Origin: Acinetobacter sp. ANC 4178
GTDB lineage: Bacteria; Pseudomonadota; Gammaproteobacteria; Pseudomonadales; Moraxellaceae
Assembly: GCF_004331175.1 (NCBI RefSeq)
Contig: NZ_SJOD01000001.1
Span: 434,001-498,000, forward strand
Direction: 5' to 3'
DNA: 64,000 nt
In this document: one piece after another, positions 39,340 through 47,867 of the stretch
How positions within the stretch are numbered: position 1 is the first letter of the stretch
Layout of the letters: each line of letters starts with the position of its first letter
Position numbers and translations under genes: made by a program
Notes under the pieces: generated by a model
Seen by the model: only the letters and a program-made list of their open reading frames with translations
Told to the model about the DNA's origin: nothing
The model's database searches: none

Positions 39340-39520
39340 AACGCTTACCCATCGAACGTCGTGTACCACGTGGTGGCATCCAAGTTCGATCTGCATATTG
39401 CTCAGGTTTTGGGCGCACCTGATTATGTGCGACATCATCGTCAGTACCTTGCTCAGCATTTGGCATTGGGAATGGGAGATTCACCAAAGGTTTTTTAGAA
39501 GTAGGCTGTTGCTTACTCAT
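39338..39520 (-). CDS. small polar protein, function unknown
   Basis: From ATG 39520 this encodes 60 residues (MSKQQPTSKKPLVN at the start, RTWMPPRGTRRSMGKR at the end). It is rich in Pro, Lys and Arg, has no membrane segment and is probably disordered. No family is recognised. Its stop codon sits inside the terminator it shares with the convergent cyclase gene, which is a sign of a real gene. An ATG at 39538 would add six residues. Confidence 0.65.
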   Translation of the reverse strand: MSKQQPTSKKPLVNLPFPMPNAEQGTDDDVAHNQVRPKPEQYADRTWMPPRGTRRSMGKR

Positions 39521-39726
39521 GACCATCACTCTCATCAAATTGGGCTTATTTTAAAGTTTTTTTCATAAAGATGCGAGAAACTTCCTAATTCTGTACATTT
39601 TTGAAGATGATACTTCGAAATTGAATTTTTTTATGTGTTTGAGCTTATTTTAAACGACGTAGTCATTGTTTTTAGGCTAAGATAATGTGCTTTTTATTTT
39701 TTACCCCCTTAAGAAGGAATAACGCC

Positions 39727-40962
39727 GTGGACGTACGTCTATCTGATCGTGTAAATGCCATCAAACCGTCCCCTACACTAGCTGTGACTAACAAAGCTGC
39801 TGAACTTAAAGCTGCTGGTAAAAATGTCATTGGTTTGGGAGCTGGTGAACCAGATTTTGACACCCCGCAACACATCAAAGATGCTGCTATTGCAGCAATT
39901 AACAACGGTTTTACTAAATATACCGCTGTAGATGGTACGCCAGGCCTTAAAAAAGCAATTATTGCAAAACTTAAACGCGACAATAACCTTGACTATGCAG
40001 CAAACCAAATTTTGGTTTCTTGTGGTGGTAAACAATCTTTCTTTAACTTGGCATTGGCTTTGTTAAACAAAGGTGACGAAGTAATTATTCCTGCGCCATT
40101 TTGGGTAAGCTATCCAGACATGGTAATTATTGCTGAAGGCACACCTGTCATTGTGAAATGCGGTGAAGAACAGCGCTTCAAAATCACACCAGAACAATTA
40201 GAAGCGGCAATCACTGAAAAAACACGTTTAGTGGTACTGAATAGCCCATCTAACCCAACAGGCATGATTTATACTAAAGCTGAACTTGAAGCTTTGGCAG
40301 ATGTATTACGTCGTCACCCACAAGTATTTGTTGCATCTGATGACATGTACGAACCAATCCGTTGGGATGATGAGTTCTACAACATTGCAACTGTTGCCCT
40401 AGACTTATATGACCGCACAATTGTATTAAACGGTGTCTCTAAAGCCTATGCAATGACTGGCTGGCGTATTGGCTATGCAGCGGGTCCTGCAAAAATCATT
40501 GGCGCAATGAAAAAAATCCAATCTCAATCAACTTCTAACCCAACTTCAATTTCGCAAGTTGCGGCTGAAGCTGCATTGAATGGTTCTCAAGATGTACTTA
40601 AGCCAATGATTGAAGCTTTCAAACGTCGTCATGACTTAGTCGTGAATGGCTTAAATGAAATCAATGGTATTTCTTGCTTACCTGCTGATGGCGCATTCTA
40701 TGCATATGCCAACATTCGTCCGTTAATTCGCGCAAAAGGCTTAAAATCTTGCACAGAATTCTCTGAATGGTTATTGGAAGAAACTGGCGTAGCTGTAGTG
40801 CCTGGTGATGCATTCGGTCTTGGCGGTTTCATGCGCATTTCTTATGCAACTGCTGATGAAGTGCTTGTAGATGCGCTTGCACGTATCAAGAAAGCTGCTG
40901 ATTCAATTGAAGGCGTAGACGCTGCAATTGCATCGATTGAAGCTGAAAAAGCAGCAAAATAA
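39727..40962 (+). CDS. aspC: aspartate aminotransferase (class I, subgroup Ib)
   Basis: A 411-residue PLP enzyme. The PLP Lys is in LNGVSKAYAMTGWRIGY (Lys at about residue 243), and LNSPSNPTGMIY and FVASDDMYEPIRW are the other fold-type I motifs. It is of the type that begins LSDRVNAIKPSPTLAVTNKA, which in many bacteria is the main aspartate aminotransferase and sometimes also uses prephenate; substrate choice is inferred. The start is GTG 39727 with aaggaa 7 bp upstream. It is monocistronic with a good terminator. Confidence 0.93.
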   Translation: MDVRLSDRVNAIKPSPTLAVTNKAAELKAAGKNVIGLGAGEPDFDTPQHIKDAAIAAINNGFTKYTAVDGTPGLKKAIIAKLKRDNNLDYAANQILVSCGGKQSFFNLALALLNKGDEVIIPAPFWVSYPDMVIIAEGTPVIVKCGEEQRFKITPEQLEAAITEKTRLVVLNSPSNPTGMIYTKAELEALADVLRRHPQVFVASDDMYEPIRWDDEFYNIATVALDLYDRTIVLNGVSKAYAMTGWRIGYAAGPAKIIGAMKKIQSQSTSNPTSISQVAAEAALNGSQDVLKPMIEAFKRRHDLVVNGLNEINGISCLPADGAFYAYANIRPLIRAKGLKSCTEFSEWLLEETGVAVVPGDAFGLGGFMRISYATADEVLVDALARIKKAADSIEGVDAAIASIEAEKAAK

Positions 40963-40981
40963 TCTCACTCATTATTTTGTA

Positions 40982-41017
40982 AAAAAAGAGCTCTACAATA
41001 GTTGAGCTCTTTTTTAT
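40982..41017 (+). terminator. rho-independent terminator after aspC
   Basis: agagctc (40987-40993) and gagctct (41004-41010) with A- and T-runs; a 10-nt loop. Confidence 0.85.
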
Positions 41018-41046
41018 TTCTATATCTTGTCACTATCGACAGATAT

Positions 41047-41463
41047 TTAGGGGTTAAACATTGCAACAACTTCCGCCTCTGTTAGTTTTTTAGTTGGCTG
41101 ACTCAGTGAATAAAAATCAGGTTTATTATCAATATAAATTTCCATGTCTAAACTCAGCTCTTTAGGCAATTCATCCAGTGCAAACACATTAATATTACAA
41201 TAACCATGATCTTGCATCCGCCAAAATAATGTTGTTCCACATTGCTTGCAAAAACCACGCTCACCCCATTCCGATGATTTAAAGATTCCCAATTGATCTT
41301 GATTTTGAAAAACCAAACTGCTTGGTTCAACATCAATGGTCATGAGCAAACCACTACTTTGTCGACGACAAAGTGAACAATGGCACACATGAACCTGAAA
41401 ATTCATTAGATCCACAGTAAATTGCGTTGCACCACATAAACACTGCGCCTGCATTTTCTTCAC
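41047..41463 (-). CDS. GFA-family (CENP-V-like) zinc protein
   Basis: A 138-residue protein of the Gfa family. Zinc-binding cysteines are visible in CLCGATQF, CHCSLCRRQ and FCKQCGTTLFW, in the usual order. The founding member, Gfa, accelerates formation of S-hydroxymethylglutathione, but most members, including this one, have no known substrate. ATG 41463 or 41454 could be the start. It is alone on the minus strand. Confidence 0.88.
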   Translation of the reverse strand: MKKMQAQCLCGATQFTVDLMNFQVHVCHCSLCRRQSSGLLMTIDVEPSSLVFQNQDQLGIFKSSEWGERGFCKQCGTTLFWRMQDHGYCNINVFALDELPKELSLDMEIYIDNKPDFYSLSQPTKKLTEAEVVAMFNP

Positions 41464-41669
41464 GTTTATATCTTCCTTAGTATTGTTTTAGTTTTGATCA
41501 ATTGATATTAAACAATAACTTTTATCATTTCACTGTTTAAACTTTATAAATGAATGTAAATCTTATTTATTTTTATGAATCAAACATTTCGCAACATATT
41601 AGGCATAGTAACTCATGATCCGATCTTCTAAGATACGCTCACACACAGCTAAACGCCTATGAGTTCATC

Positions 41670-41915
41670 ATGCGCTATAAGATTATCGATGTATACCGAC
41701 AACAGAATATTAAACGTTACATTGCTAAATGCTTAAAAGCCCGCTCTCCTCAATTTATTGTCATCGAAAGTGCGCTCACCCTTTGTCGTGACATCGACAT
41801 CGTAGATGTTGACCTCAACTCTGATCAAGCTACATGGGCAACAGGTGAACGTATTTCATTGCATATTTTAACAGGTGCAGACAGCCTAGATAAAATTTAT
41901 GAATTAGATGCTTAA
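41670..41915 (+). CDS. small conserved-looking protein, function unknown
   Basis: An 81-residue acidic protein (MRYKIIDVYRQQNIKR at the start, DSLDKIYELDA at the end). Mixed alpha/beta character, no membrane segment and no motif I recognise. The ribosome-binding site is weak. Its composition and codon use look like a real gene, and no other frame in the region competes with it. Confidence 0.65.
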   Translation: MRYKIIDVYRQQNIKRYIAKCLKARSPQFIVIESALTLCRDIDIVDVDLNSDQATWATGERISLHILTGADSLDKIYELDA

Positions 41916-42015
41916 AGCGGTTTTTCCAATTTTTTCTTGACTTGATTTTCCTTAGGGGATTATCTTTACCATTAAGTTCCTTTTTAGAACTAAATAAAAT
42001 AAGTAAGGATTTCCA

Positions 42016-42450
42016 ATGAATATTCAAGAAATGACAGGGTTACAGTTACTTGAAGCCATGTGTACTGGGAAGGTTCCCGCACCGAGTATCAGTGAAACCA
42101 TTCCAATGGCACCCTACAAAGTCACACTAGGCAGCATTCACTTTAAAGCCAAAGCTGATCATCGTCATTTAAACCCTTTAGGTGGCGTGCATGGTGGTTT
42201 TGCAGCAACCGTACTCGATTCCGTTACAGGTTGTGCTATTCACTCCATGCTAGAAGCGGGTGTTGGCTACGGTACAATTGATCTGAATATTAAAATGTGT
42301 CGCCCAATTCCTCAAAATAAAGACCTAATTGCAATTGGTACGGTCATCAACATGAGTAAAAACTTAGGCATGTCTGAAGGAAAAATCGTGGATGAAGAAG
42401 GTAAACTTTATGCCCACGCCACAGCAACCTGCATGATTATTCGCGCTTAA
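42016..42450 (+). CDS. PaaI-family hotdog thioesterase
   Basis: A 144-residue hotdog-fold protein. The family motif is HLNPLGGVHGGFAATVLDS (about residues 49-67, with the catalytic region HGGF and Asp), and GYGTIDLNIKMCRPIP is the following strand pair. Such proteins hydrolyse acyl- or aryl-CoA thioesters; the substrate here is unknown. ATG 42016 has aaggat 8 bp upstream. Another hotdog gene of the same broad class lies at 55723-56154. Confidence 0.88.
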   Translation: MNIQEMTGLQLLEAMCTGKVPAPSISETIPMAPYKVTLGSIHFKAKADHRHLNPLGGVHGGFAATVLDSVTGCAIHSMLEAGVGYGTIDLNIKMCRPIPQNKDLIAIGTVINMSKNLGMSEGKIVDEEGKLYAHATATCMIIRA

Positions 42451-42460
42451 AATGAAATGA

Positions 42461-42488
42461 TTGCACAACACCACTCTGTGTTGTGCAA
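42461..42488. terminator. hairpin between convergent genes
   Basis: A 10-bp perfect inverted repeat (ttgcacaaca / tgttgtgcaa) with an 8-nt loop. There is no good T-run on either strand, so termination would be weak. Confidence 0.5.
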
Positions 42489-42498
42489 ATGCACGTGT

Positions 42499-42945
42499 TT
42501 AAGCATGATGATAATTTTTTTGCACAGGTTTCAATTTAAACTGCGGTGCAGATAACGCTTTGTAGTAGCAATAATATTTCAAGGTATGCTCTAACTGAAT
42601 AGTGCATGAAGCATGCTGTGGTTTCGACCAAGCTTGGGCCTGTAATGGTTTTGACCAAAGCTGCCCTTCTAAAGCATAAATATAGACACGCTCTTGCGCT
42701 TCAGTCTGAGTCGAAAAGTATGATTCAATCCAAGTTTGGCGTGTAGACTCGACCAACCACTTTTCAGAAAACCATAATTGAAGTAAATCACCCAAATACA
42801 ATTGTACTGTAGCAAATGGACGAACAGATACAAATGCACCTTCCACAGCCGTGTAATACAGCTCTGGTTGCTGAATCAAAGATAGATAATTTTCTTGATA
42901 ATATGAGAATTGAGAAAAAATTTCAGGGATGCTGAGCGTATTCAT
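42499..42945 (-). CDS. protein of unknown function (phasin-sized)
   Basis: From ATG 42945 this is 148 residues (MNTLSIPEIFSQFSYYQENY at the start). It is rich in aromatic residues and Gln, has no membrane segment, and ends in KPVQKNYHHA. A ribosome-binding site (ggag, 7 bp upstream) favours this start over ATG 42981, which would add 12 residues. I do not recognise the family. The N-terminal half is helical with short-spaced Gln/Leu, which recalls small phasin-like proteins, but that is weak. Confidence 0.75.
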   Translation of the reverse strand: MNTLSIPEIFSQFSYYQENYLSLIQQPELYYTAVEGAFVSVRPFATVQLYLGDLLQLWFSEKWLVESTRQTWIESYFSTQTEAQERVYIYALEGQLWSKPLQAQAWSKPQHASCTIQLEHTLKYYCYYKALSAPQFKLKPVQKNYHHA

Positions 42946-43153
42946 TCGCTTACTCCGATTTAGCCATTTTAGTGCTGGCAAGTTGGTTTAAATCCACACA
43001 GTTGAGGCTTATACCCCAACAACTTTCTTTAATTAATCTAACAATGCTTTTTTTAAAGTACAAGCCAAAAGTTAATTTTCTCTTTAAATTCTCGCTGTTT
43101 GCTCAAATATAAAACATACAACTATAAAATCCATATTTTTATATCACTAATGC

Positions 43154-43181
43154 TTGACCTACTTTAAAATCTGCTTATAAT
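43154..43181 (+). promoter_or_regulatory. sigma-70 promoter of tRNA-Asn
   Basis: TTGACC (43154-43159), a 16-bp spacer and a perfect TATAAT (43176-43181), 11 bp before the tRNA 5' end. Confidence 0.88.
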
Positions 43182-43192
43182 CGCATTCAGAT

Positions 43193-43268
43193 TCTCCAAT
43201 AGCTCAGTCGGTAGAGCGACGGACTGTTAATCCGCAGGTCCCTGGTTCGAGCCCAGGTTGGAGAGCCA
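43193..43268 (+). tRNA. tRNA-Asn (anticodon GTT)
   Basis: 76 nt with an encoded CCA end. The acceptor stem TCTCCAA/TTGGAGA pairs fully; the D-loop is AGCTCAGTCGGTAGAGC, the anticodon loop is ACTGTTAATC with GTT at 43226-43228 (tRNA positions 34-36), and the T-arm is CTGGTTCGAGCCCAG. A strong promoter lies upstream and a terminator downstream. Confidence 0.98.
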
Positions 43269-43277
43269 AATACAAAG

Positions 43278-43306
43278 AAGCCCGCGGCATAAAAGCGGGC
43301 TTTTTT
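43278..43306 (+). terminator. rho-independent terminator of tRNA-Asn
   Basis: aagcccgc (43278-43285) and gcgggctt (43295-43302) with a 9-nt loop and TTTTTT. Confidence 0.92.
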
Positions 43307-43317
43307 ATGTCTAAATA

Positions 43318-43590
43318 ATGAAAAACAAAACATCTCATATCTTTATAAAAAAAGCACGATATATGAATGCAAAAAATCAACAAGCCGTACTCAGGCTCAA
43401 AATTGTGATCGTTGTACTCCTCAGTTTTCTTATTCTGATCAGTCTTGTCTTAATCAGTTGTCATCCGCAAGGTAAAGTCGAAAAACTCAGCACCACCCCT
43501 CCTGTCTTGTATGATGCTCTTACCAATCAACCCATTCCCACCACACAACAATGGCTGATCCCCGCTCAAACACGATTGAAACCAATTTAA
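43318..43590 (+). CDS. N-terminal part of a membrane protein, probably frame-split
   Basis: A 90-residue frame with one membrane segment (about residues 25-47, VIVVLLSFLILISLVLISC) and a short periplasmic stretch that reads NQPIPTTQQWLIPAQTR before its stop. Its last 40 bp overlap the next frame (43551-44420), which lies one base back in phase. If one base were added in the run TGG at 43552-43554, the two frames would join as TTQQW-ADPRSNTIETN, which reads smoothly. So this is most likely the first part of one gene broken by a 1-base deletion, or of one read by a frameshift. The function is not recognised. Either ATG 43318 or 43363 may be the start. Confidence 0.6.
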   Translation: MKNKTSHIFIKKARYMNAKNQQAVLRLKIVIVVLLSFLILISLVLISCHPQGKVEKLSTTPPVLYDALTNQPIPTTQQWLIPAQTRLKPI

Positions 43591-44420
43591 AACTGACTGA
43601 ATTAGCCAAAAGTTTAGGGGAGCACGCTTGGCTTAGCCCCTCATTCACATTTAATAATCAAAGTAGCCAACTCCATTTTTATTTGGATTTTGGTGGACAA
43701 CAAAGCTCTCGCAAAGATGCTGAATTCTATGTGCTGCCAATCTGTACCAATGGAACATTAACGCAAGCCTGTATATCCCTATCATCTCAATCCACTTCCA
43801 CTCCAATTTTTAATTTCAACACGGCTAATAACACTGACTATCAAGCAATCCAAACCAATAAAGCTTGGTATTTTTATGGACATAGTGATGCCTATGTACT
43901 TCCAATTACATACTCGCAACAATTACAATTTTTAGTGAATGCCCAAATTCCAACAGGTTATCAAAACGGTTGGCTTAGATTAAGCTTTAATGAAAACGCA
44001 ATTACACCCAAACTGGCGAATTTCTTCTTGAGACGTAACAAGCTAGCTTATTTTCCATTTTTATTACTTTTAATTCCCTTACTCGCTGCCTATCTCTATC
44101 GTATAGACAAAGGATTTCAAAGCTATCGGAATCTTTCTATTGGGTTATTGGTCTGTGGCTTGTTTGCCATTCATAGTGTCATTTGGGATTTGCACTACAT
44201 GGTTTTCGGCTGTTTTATAATTAGTTTATCGGGTGTGCTTTATGCTTTCTCTAGAGCCTTATACACGCTTTTTTATGGGGTTGGAGCACTAATGATTGCA
44301 GTCTATGCACAACAATTTTATGCTGGATTTAATACAGCCTTTTTCATGCAAACTGGTCTCATTTTCTTGATTGGTCTTGGACTTTTTTTTCCGCTCACCG
44401 GATTAAATACAATCCAATAA
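43551..44420 (+). CDS. C-terminal part of a membrane protein, probably frame-split
   Basis: A 289-residue frame. It has a soluble, strand-rich first half (LHFYLDFGGQQSSRKDAEF) and four to five membrane segments from about residue 165 to the end, with short loops. The ATG at 43551 has no ribosome-binding site of its own and lies inside the preceding frame, so independent translation is doubtful. The pieces together would make a protein of about 365 residues with one N-terminal anchor, a periplasmic domain and a membrane bundle. I recognise no family. Confidence 0.7.
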   Translation: MADPRSNTIETNLKLTELAKSLGEHAWLSPSFTFNNQSSQLHFYLDFGGQQSSRKDAEFYVLPICTNGTLTQACISLSSQSTSTPIFNFNTANNTDYQAIQTNKAWYFYGHSDAYVLPITYSQQLQFLVNAQIPTGYQNGWLRLSFNENAITPKLANFFLRRNKLAYFPFLLLLIPLLAAYLYRIDKGFQSYRNLSIGLLVCGLFAIHSVIWDLHYMVFGCFIISLSGVLYAFSRALYTLFYGVGALMIAVYAQQFYAGFNTAFFMQTGLIFLIGLGLFFPLTGLNTIQ

Positions 44421-44461
44421 AATCATGGTGCTTCATATTATTGAAACACCATGATTACACA

Positions 44462-45118
44462 TTACGCTGCTGTTACGACTGGAATACCGCTATGAAAACG
44501 GAAAGTTTCATCTGGCGATAAAATCAGATTTTTTTCAACTTCACGGATATGTTCAATGCGTTGCTGAATATCCTCTTGCGGATTTTTTAGCTTTCCTGTT
44601 TCTGCAACCTCTAAAGCCAAAGCCAAGTAGTCTTCAAAATGCCGTGATTCGGATTTGAGTAAGTAACGGTAATAACGCCCTAACTCATCATCCACACATG
44701 GAGCAAGAGCATAGAAACGCTCACACGAACGTGCCTCAACAAAAGCCCCAATAATCAAAATATCAATTAAAGCTTCTGGCTCATAAGTACGCACTTCCTT
44801 ACGCAAACCACCTGCATAGCGCCCCGCACTTAAGTTTGACCACTCTTGGCCACGCTTCTTCATAAACTCAAGCACTTGCTCATAATGCAGCATTTCTTCA
44901 CGCACCAATTGAGCCAGTTTCACCTGTAAATCTGTAAAGAAGCTATAACGGAACATCAGGTTCATTGCTGTACCTGCTGCTTTTTTTTCACAATTGGCAT
45001 GGTCTTGCATTAAAATATCAAGATGATCCAATGCTTCGTCCAACCAAGCTTGTGGCGTAGTACAACCCAAAAAGCCAATGACTGGCTTCATGAGTTCTTC
45101 ATAATTTATATTCGACAT
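44462..45118 (-). CDS. miaE: tRNA-(ms2io6A)-hydroxylase MiaE
   Basis: MiaE is a nonheme diiron oxygenase that hydroxylates the isopentenyl group of ms2i6A37 in tRNA. The 218-residue protein has the ferritin-like helices and iron ligands in the family motifs: LDHLDILMQDHANCEKKAAG, VREEMLHYEQVLEF (ExxH), FVEARSCERF and SESRHFEDYLALA (ExxH). Length and motifs fit. It begins 23 bp after pdxJ, at the end of the lepA-to-pdxJ operon, and is probably co-transcribed. Confidence 0.93.
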   Translation of the reverse strand: MSNINYEELMKPVIGFLGCTTPQAWLDEALDHLDILMQDHANCEKKAAGTAMNLMFRYSFFTDLQVKLAQLVREEMLHYEQVLEFMKKRGQEWSNLSAGRYAGGLRKEVRTYEPEALIDILIIGAFVEARSCERFYALAPCVDDELGRYYRYLLKSESRHFEDYLALALEVAETGKLKNPQEDIQQRIEHIREVEKNLILSPDETFRFHSGIPVVTAA

Positions 45119-45140
45119 ATTTGAATCTTAAAATAGATAA

Positions 45141-45869
45141 TCAACGCGCAGCTTTAATCACTGCTTTCATTTCTTGAACTGCTTGCGCCAACCCGACAAA
45201 TACGGCATCTGCAATCAAAGAATGACCAATATTCAATTCATGAATCTCAGGAATTTGCGCAATCGGAGTAACATTTTCCAGATTCAAACCATGACCCGCA
45301 TTTACCACCAAACCCTTTTCAGCAGCATAGCGTGAAGCTTTCACAATACGCTCCAACTCGTGTTGCTGTGCTTCAGGCGTTTCAGCATCCGCATAAGCCC
45401 CTGTGTGAATTTCAATGGTGGGTGCACCGCAAGCAACAGCAGCATCAATTTGAGCAAAGTCAGCATCAATAAAGAGTGAAACATCACACCCTATCGCAAT
45501 AAGTTCTTGTGTCGCTGCTTTGACATCATCAAAATGACCAACCACATCCAACCCACCTTCTGTGGTTACTTCTTGGCGCTTTTCTGGTACAAAACATACA
45601 TGCTGTGGCTGAATCTCTTTCGCAAATGCAATCATTTCAGGCGTTACAGCAAGCTCTAAATTCATGCGGGTTTTTAACACTGGACGCATACGACGTACAT
45701 CATCATCTTGAATATGACGACGATCTTCACGCAAATGCAGTGTAATCCCTTCAGCACCCGCTTGCTCACAAATTAAAGCAGCATTAACTGGGTCTGGATA
45801 CGTTGTTCCACGTGCTTGTCGCAAAGTTGCAACATGGTCAATATTTACACCAAGCAAAGCAGCCATCAT
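45141..45869 (-). CDS. pdxJ: pyridoxine 5'-phosphate synthase
   Basis: PdxJ condenses 1-deoxyxylulose 5-phosphate with 3-amino-2-oxopropyl phosphate in vitamin B6 synthesis. The 242-residue TIM barrel begins [17 protein letters not shown] and has [28 protein letters not shown] and [12 protein letters not shown], all typical. ATG 45869 and 45866 are both possible. It lies 10 bp after recO, as in E. coli and Pseudomonas. Confidence 0.96.
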   Translation of the reverse strand: MMAALLGVNIDHVATLRQARGTTYPDPVNAALICEQAGAEGITLHLREDRRHIQDDDVRRMRPVLKTRMNLELAVTPEMIAFAKEIQPQHVCFVPEKRQEVTTEGGLDVVGHFDDVKAATQELIAIGCDVSLFIDADFAQIDAAVACGAPTIEIHTGAYADAETPEAQQHELERIVKASRYAAEKGLVVNAGHGLNLENVTPIAQIPEIHELNIGHSLIADAVFVGLAQAVQEMKAVIKAAR

Positions 45870-45879
45870 TTTTTCCTAA

Positions 45880-46590
45880 TCACGTTTTAGATTGAGTGTT
45901 TTGAATCCAGAGTTGGCGACTTTTCAACGGTCGATCTCCCAACAAGGATGTAATCATTTGCCTATAGAGCTTCGACAACAATTGTAACTGTTCTAGGCTA
46001 AATTCCCTACCACTTTCATAATCCCGCATACTCAGAATTTGCTGCCCCAATAGCGTAGAAGATGAAGCACGAACAGTTGGAATAAAGCCATCATTTAACT
46101 GAAAAGCATAATTTTGATGTGATTGAATTTCAGCCTGATTTGCATCTATTGTAAAATCAAGTGGATAACCCAACTCTTCCAATAATGCATGCTCAAATTG
46201 TCGAAGGATTTGTTTTAAAAACAATGCTGGATTAGCTTGATGACTGAGTGTTTGTAAATGCTGAATAGTCAAGGAATATTGACGAAAAGTCTCAGGCATT
46301 TCGACTTCAAGCGGGCATAAACGCAATAAAATTTCATTTAGATAAAAACCAGAAAAAAAGGCATCGCCAAAAAAGAAAATGGGATGGTGCATAATTTCAA
46401 GTTTACTGAAATTTTTGAGTTCAGACTTTCCCGACGCTTGCAAACGCAATGGCTGGTATTGTGGTGGCGGGGTTTGTCTTAAAATACCATCAACTCGCCC
46501 GTGCTCTTGAGTAAATAAATGCACAATATGACTACGTTCACGGTATTTTCTATGGTGAATTAAATAACCATGCAGTACTTCATTGCGCAT
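45880..46590 (-). CDS. recO: DNA repair protein RecO
   Basis: RecO loads RecA onto SSB-coated DNA together with RecR. The 236-residue protein has the N-terminal OB domain (LHGYLIHHRKYRERSHIVHLF, then HGRVDGILRQ) and a helical C-terminal domain with LEELGYPLDFT. It lies between the small lipoprotein gene and pdxJ in the conserved order era-recO-pdxJ. Start ATG 46590. Confidence 0.95.
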   Translation of the reverse strand: MRNEVLHGYLIHHRKYRERSHIVHLFTQEHGRVDGILRQTPPPQYQPLRLQASGKSELKNFSKLEIMHHPIFFFGDAFFSGFYLNEILLRLCPLEVEMPETFRQYSLTIQHLQTLSHQANPALFLKQILRQFEHALLEELGYPLDFTIDANQAEIQSHQNYAFQLNDGFIPTVRASSSTLLGQQILSMRDYESGREFSLEQLQLLSKLYRQMITSLLGDRPLKSRQLWIQNTQSKT

Positions 46591-46600
46591 GAGGAATTAA

Positions 46601-46801
46601 CTAATCTTTTTTATCTTTATCATTCTGTTCGCTGTTCTCATCATCCCCATCTGGGATAACAGCACCTACCACTGCTGCGGTTCCTTTCACCACACCTTTT
46701 GTGGTTTTATACGCAATCTTTACAGGGACAGTGACGATCTTGTAGATACAACCTTGCAAAAATAACATACAAGCTATAACTGCAAATACTTTGACCATCA
46801 C
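46601..46801 (-). CDS. small lipoprotein (NF038104-type)
   Basis: A 66-residue protein with a lipoprotein signal peptide: VFAVIACMLFLQGC, with the lipobox LQGC at about residues 15-18. The mature part has a short Val/Lys-rich stretch (VPVKIAYKTTKGVVKGTAAVVG) and an acidic, charged tail (DGDDENSEQNDKDKKD). Such a protein is present in this place in Acinetobacter and I recall the family as NF038104; function unknown. It is inserted between era and recO, and is likely co-transcribed. ATG 46801 or 46798. Confidence 0.88.
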   Translation of the reverse strand: MMVKVFAVIACMLFLQGCIYKIVTVPVKIAYKTTKGVVKGTAAVVGAVIPDGDDENSEQNDKDKKD

Positions 46802-46832
46802 ACGATCCCTATAAAATTTGTTTTATCAAAAC

Positions 46833-47861
46833 TTAGATATCGCTATAACCCAAGCTTTTCAGTGCTCGCTCATCGTCTGACCAGCCACCTTTCACTTTCA
46901 CCCAAAGGGTAAGCATGATCTTTTGTTCAAACATTTTTTCCATATCAATACGGGCATCCATACCGATTTTCTTGAGCTTAGCGCCTTTTTCACCAATCAC
47001 AATCGCTTTTTGGCCGGGACGGTCTACAAAAATCGTTGCATCAATATATGTACACGCTGGCTTTGGACGACCTGTTTTTTCATTCACCGTTGCTTCTTCA
47101 GTCTTAAATGACTCAATTTGCACAGTTAAATCATAAGGTAGTTCCTCACCCAACTGACGCATAATCTTTTCACGGATAATTTCTGACGCCAAGAAACGCT
47201 CAGAACGATCTGTAAGTTGATCCAATGAATACATTGGCGGTTGGAAAGGTAAATATTTCTCAATCGTATCGCGTAAATGCTCCAAGTTTGCCCCACGTAG
47301 TGCAGAAACTGGAACAATCTCAGCAAAATTCATCAATTTTGCGCGTTCTTGAATTAAGGGTAGTGCATGGTTTTTATTTTCGAGTGTATCAATTTTATTG
47401 ATCACCAAAATCACTGGCATCTCTGCATTTTTAAGTTTTTCCAAAACGAGCTCATCGTTTTGAGTCCACTTATCTGCATCCAGAACAAACATAACTAAAT
47501 TTACATCACGCAATGCAGAAGACGCAGCACGGTTCATCATTTTATTGATGGCACGTACTTCTTTTTTATGCATCCCTGGCGTATCAACGAATACCGCCTG
47601 AGATTTTTCACGCGAGTCAATACCGACAATTTTATGACGCGTGGTTTGCGGCTTACGTGAAGTAATCGAAAGTTTTTGTCCCAGCAAGTGATTCATCAAT
47701 GTTGATTTACCCACATTCGGGCGACCAACAATTGCAACAAAACCACTTCTGAAATCAGAAGGAATCGTGGTGCCTTGTTCACTAAAAAACTGGCCAATTA
47801 AATCATTAGTGTCGCTTTGCGACTCGTGATCAGCATCGATGTGATCGGAAGAATTTGACAT
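46833..47861 (-). CDS. era: GTPase Era
   Basis: Era binds 16S rRNA and GTP and is needed for 30S assembly. The 342-residue protein has GRPNVGKST (G1, about residue 48), DTPGMHKKE (G3), NKID (G4) and a C-terminal KH domain with VIGEKGAKLKKIG. A 35-residue polar, acidic N-terminal extension (SNSSDHIDADHESQSD) is absent from E. coli Era. It begins 6 bp after rnc. Confidence 0.97.
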   Translation of the reverse strand: MSNSSDHIDADHESQSDTNDLIGQFFSEQGTTIPSDFRSGFVAIVGRPNVGKSTLMNHLLGQKLSITSRKPQTTRHKIVGIDSREKSQAVFVDTPGMHKKEVRAINKMMNRAASSALRDVNLVMFVLDADKWTQNDELVLEKLKNAEMPVILVINKIDTLENKNHALPLIQERAKLMNFAEIVPVSALRGANLEHLRDTIEKYLPFQPPMYSLDQLTDRSERFLASEIIREKIMRQLGEELPYDLTVQIESFKTEEATVNEKTGRPKPACTYIDATIFVDRPGQKAIVIGEKGAKLKKIGMDARIDMEKMFEQKIMLTLWVKVKGGWSDDERALKSLGYSDI

Positions 47862-47867
47862 GGCAGA

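Noticed and set aside
43193..43600. tRNA-Asn as the attachment site of an integrated element
   Set aside because: No integrase gene and no direct repeat of the tRNA 3' end were seen nearby.
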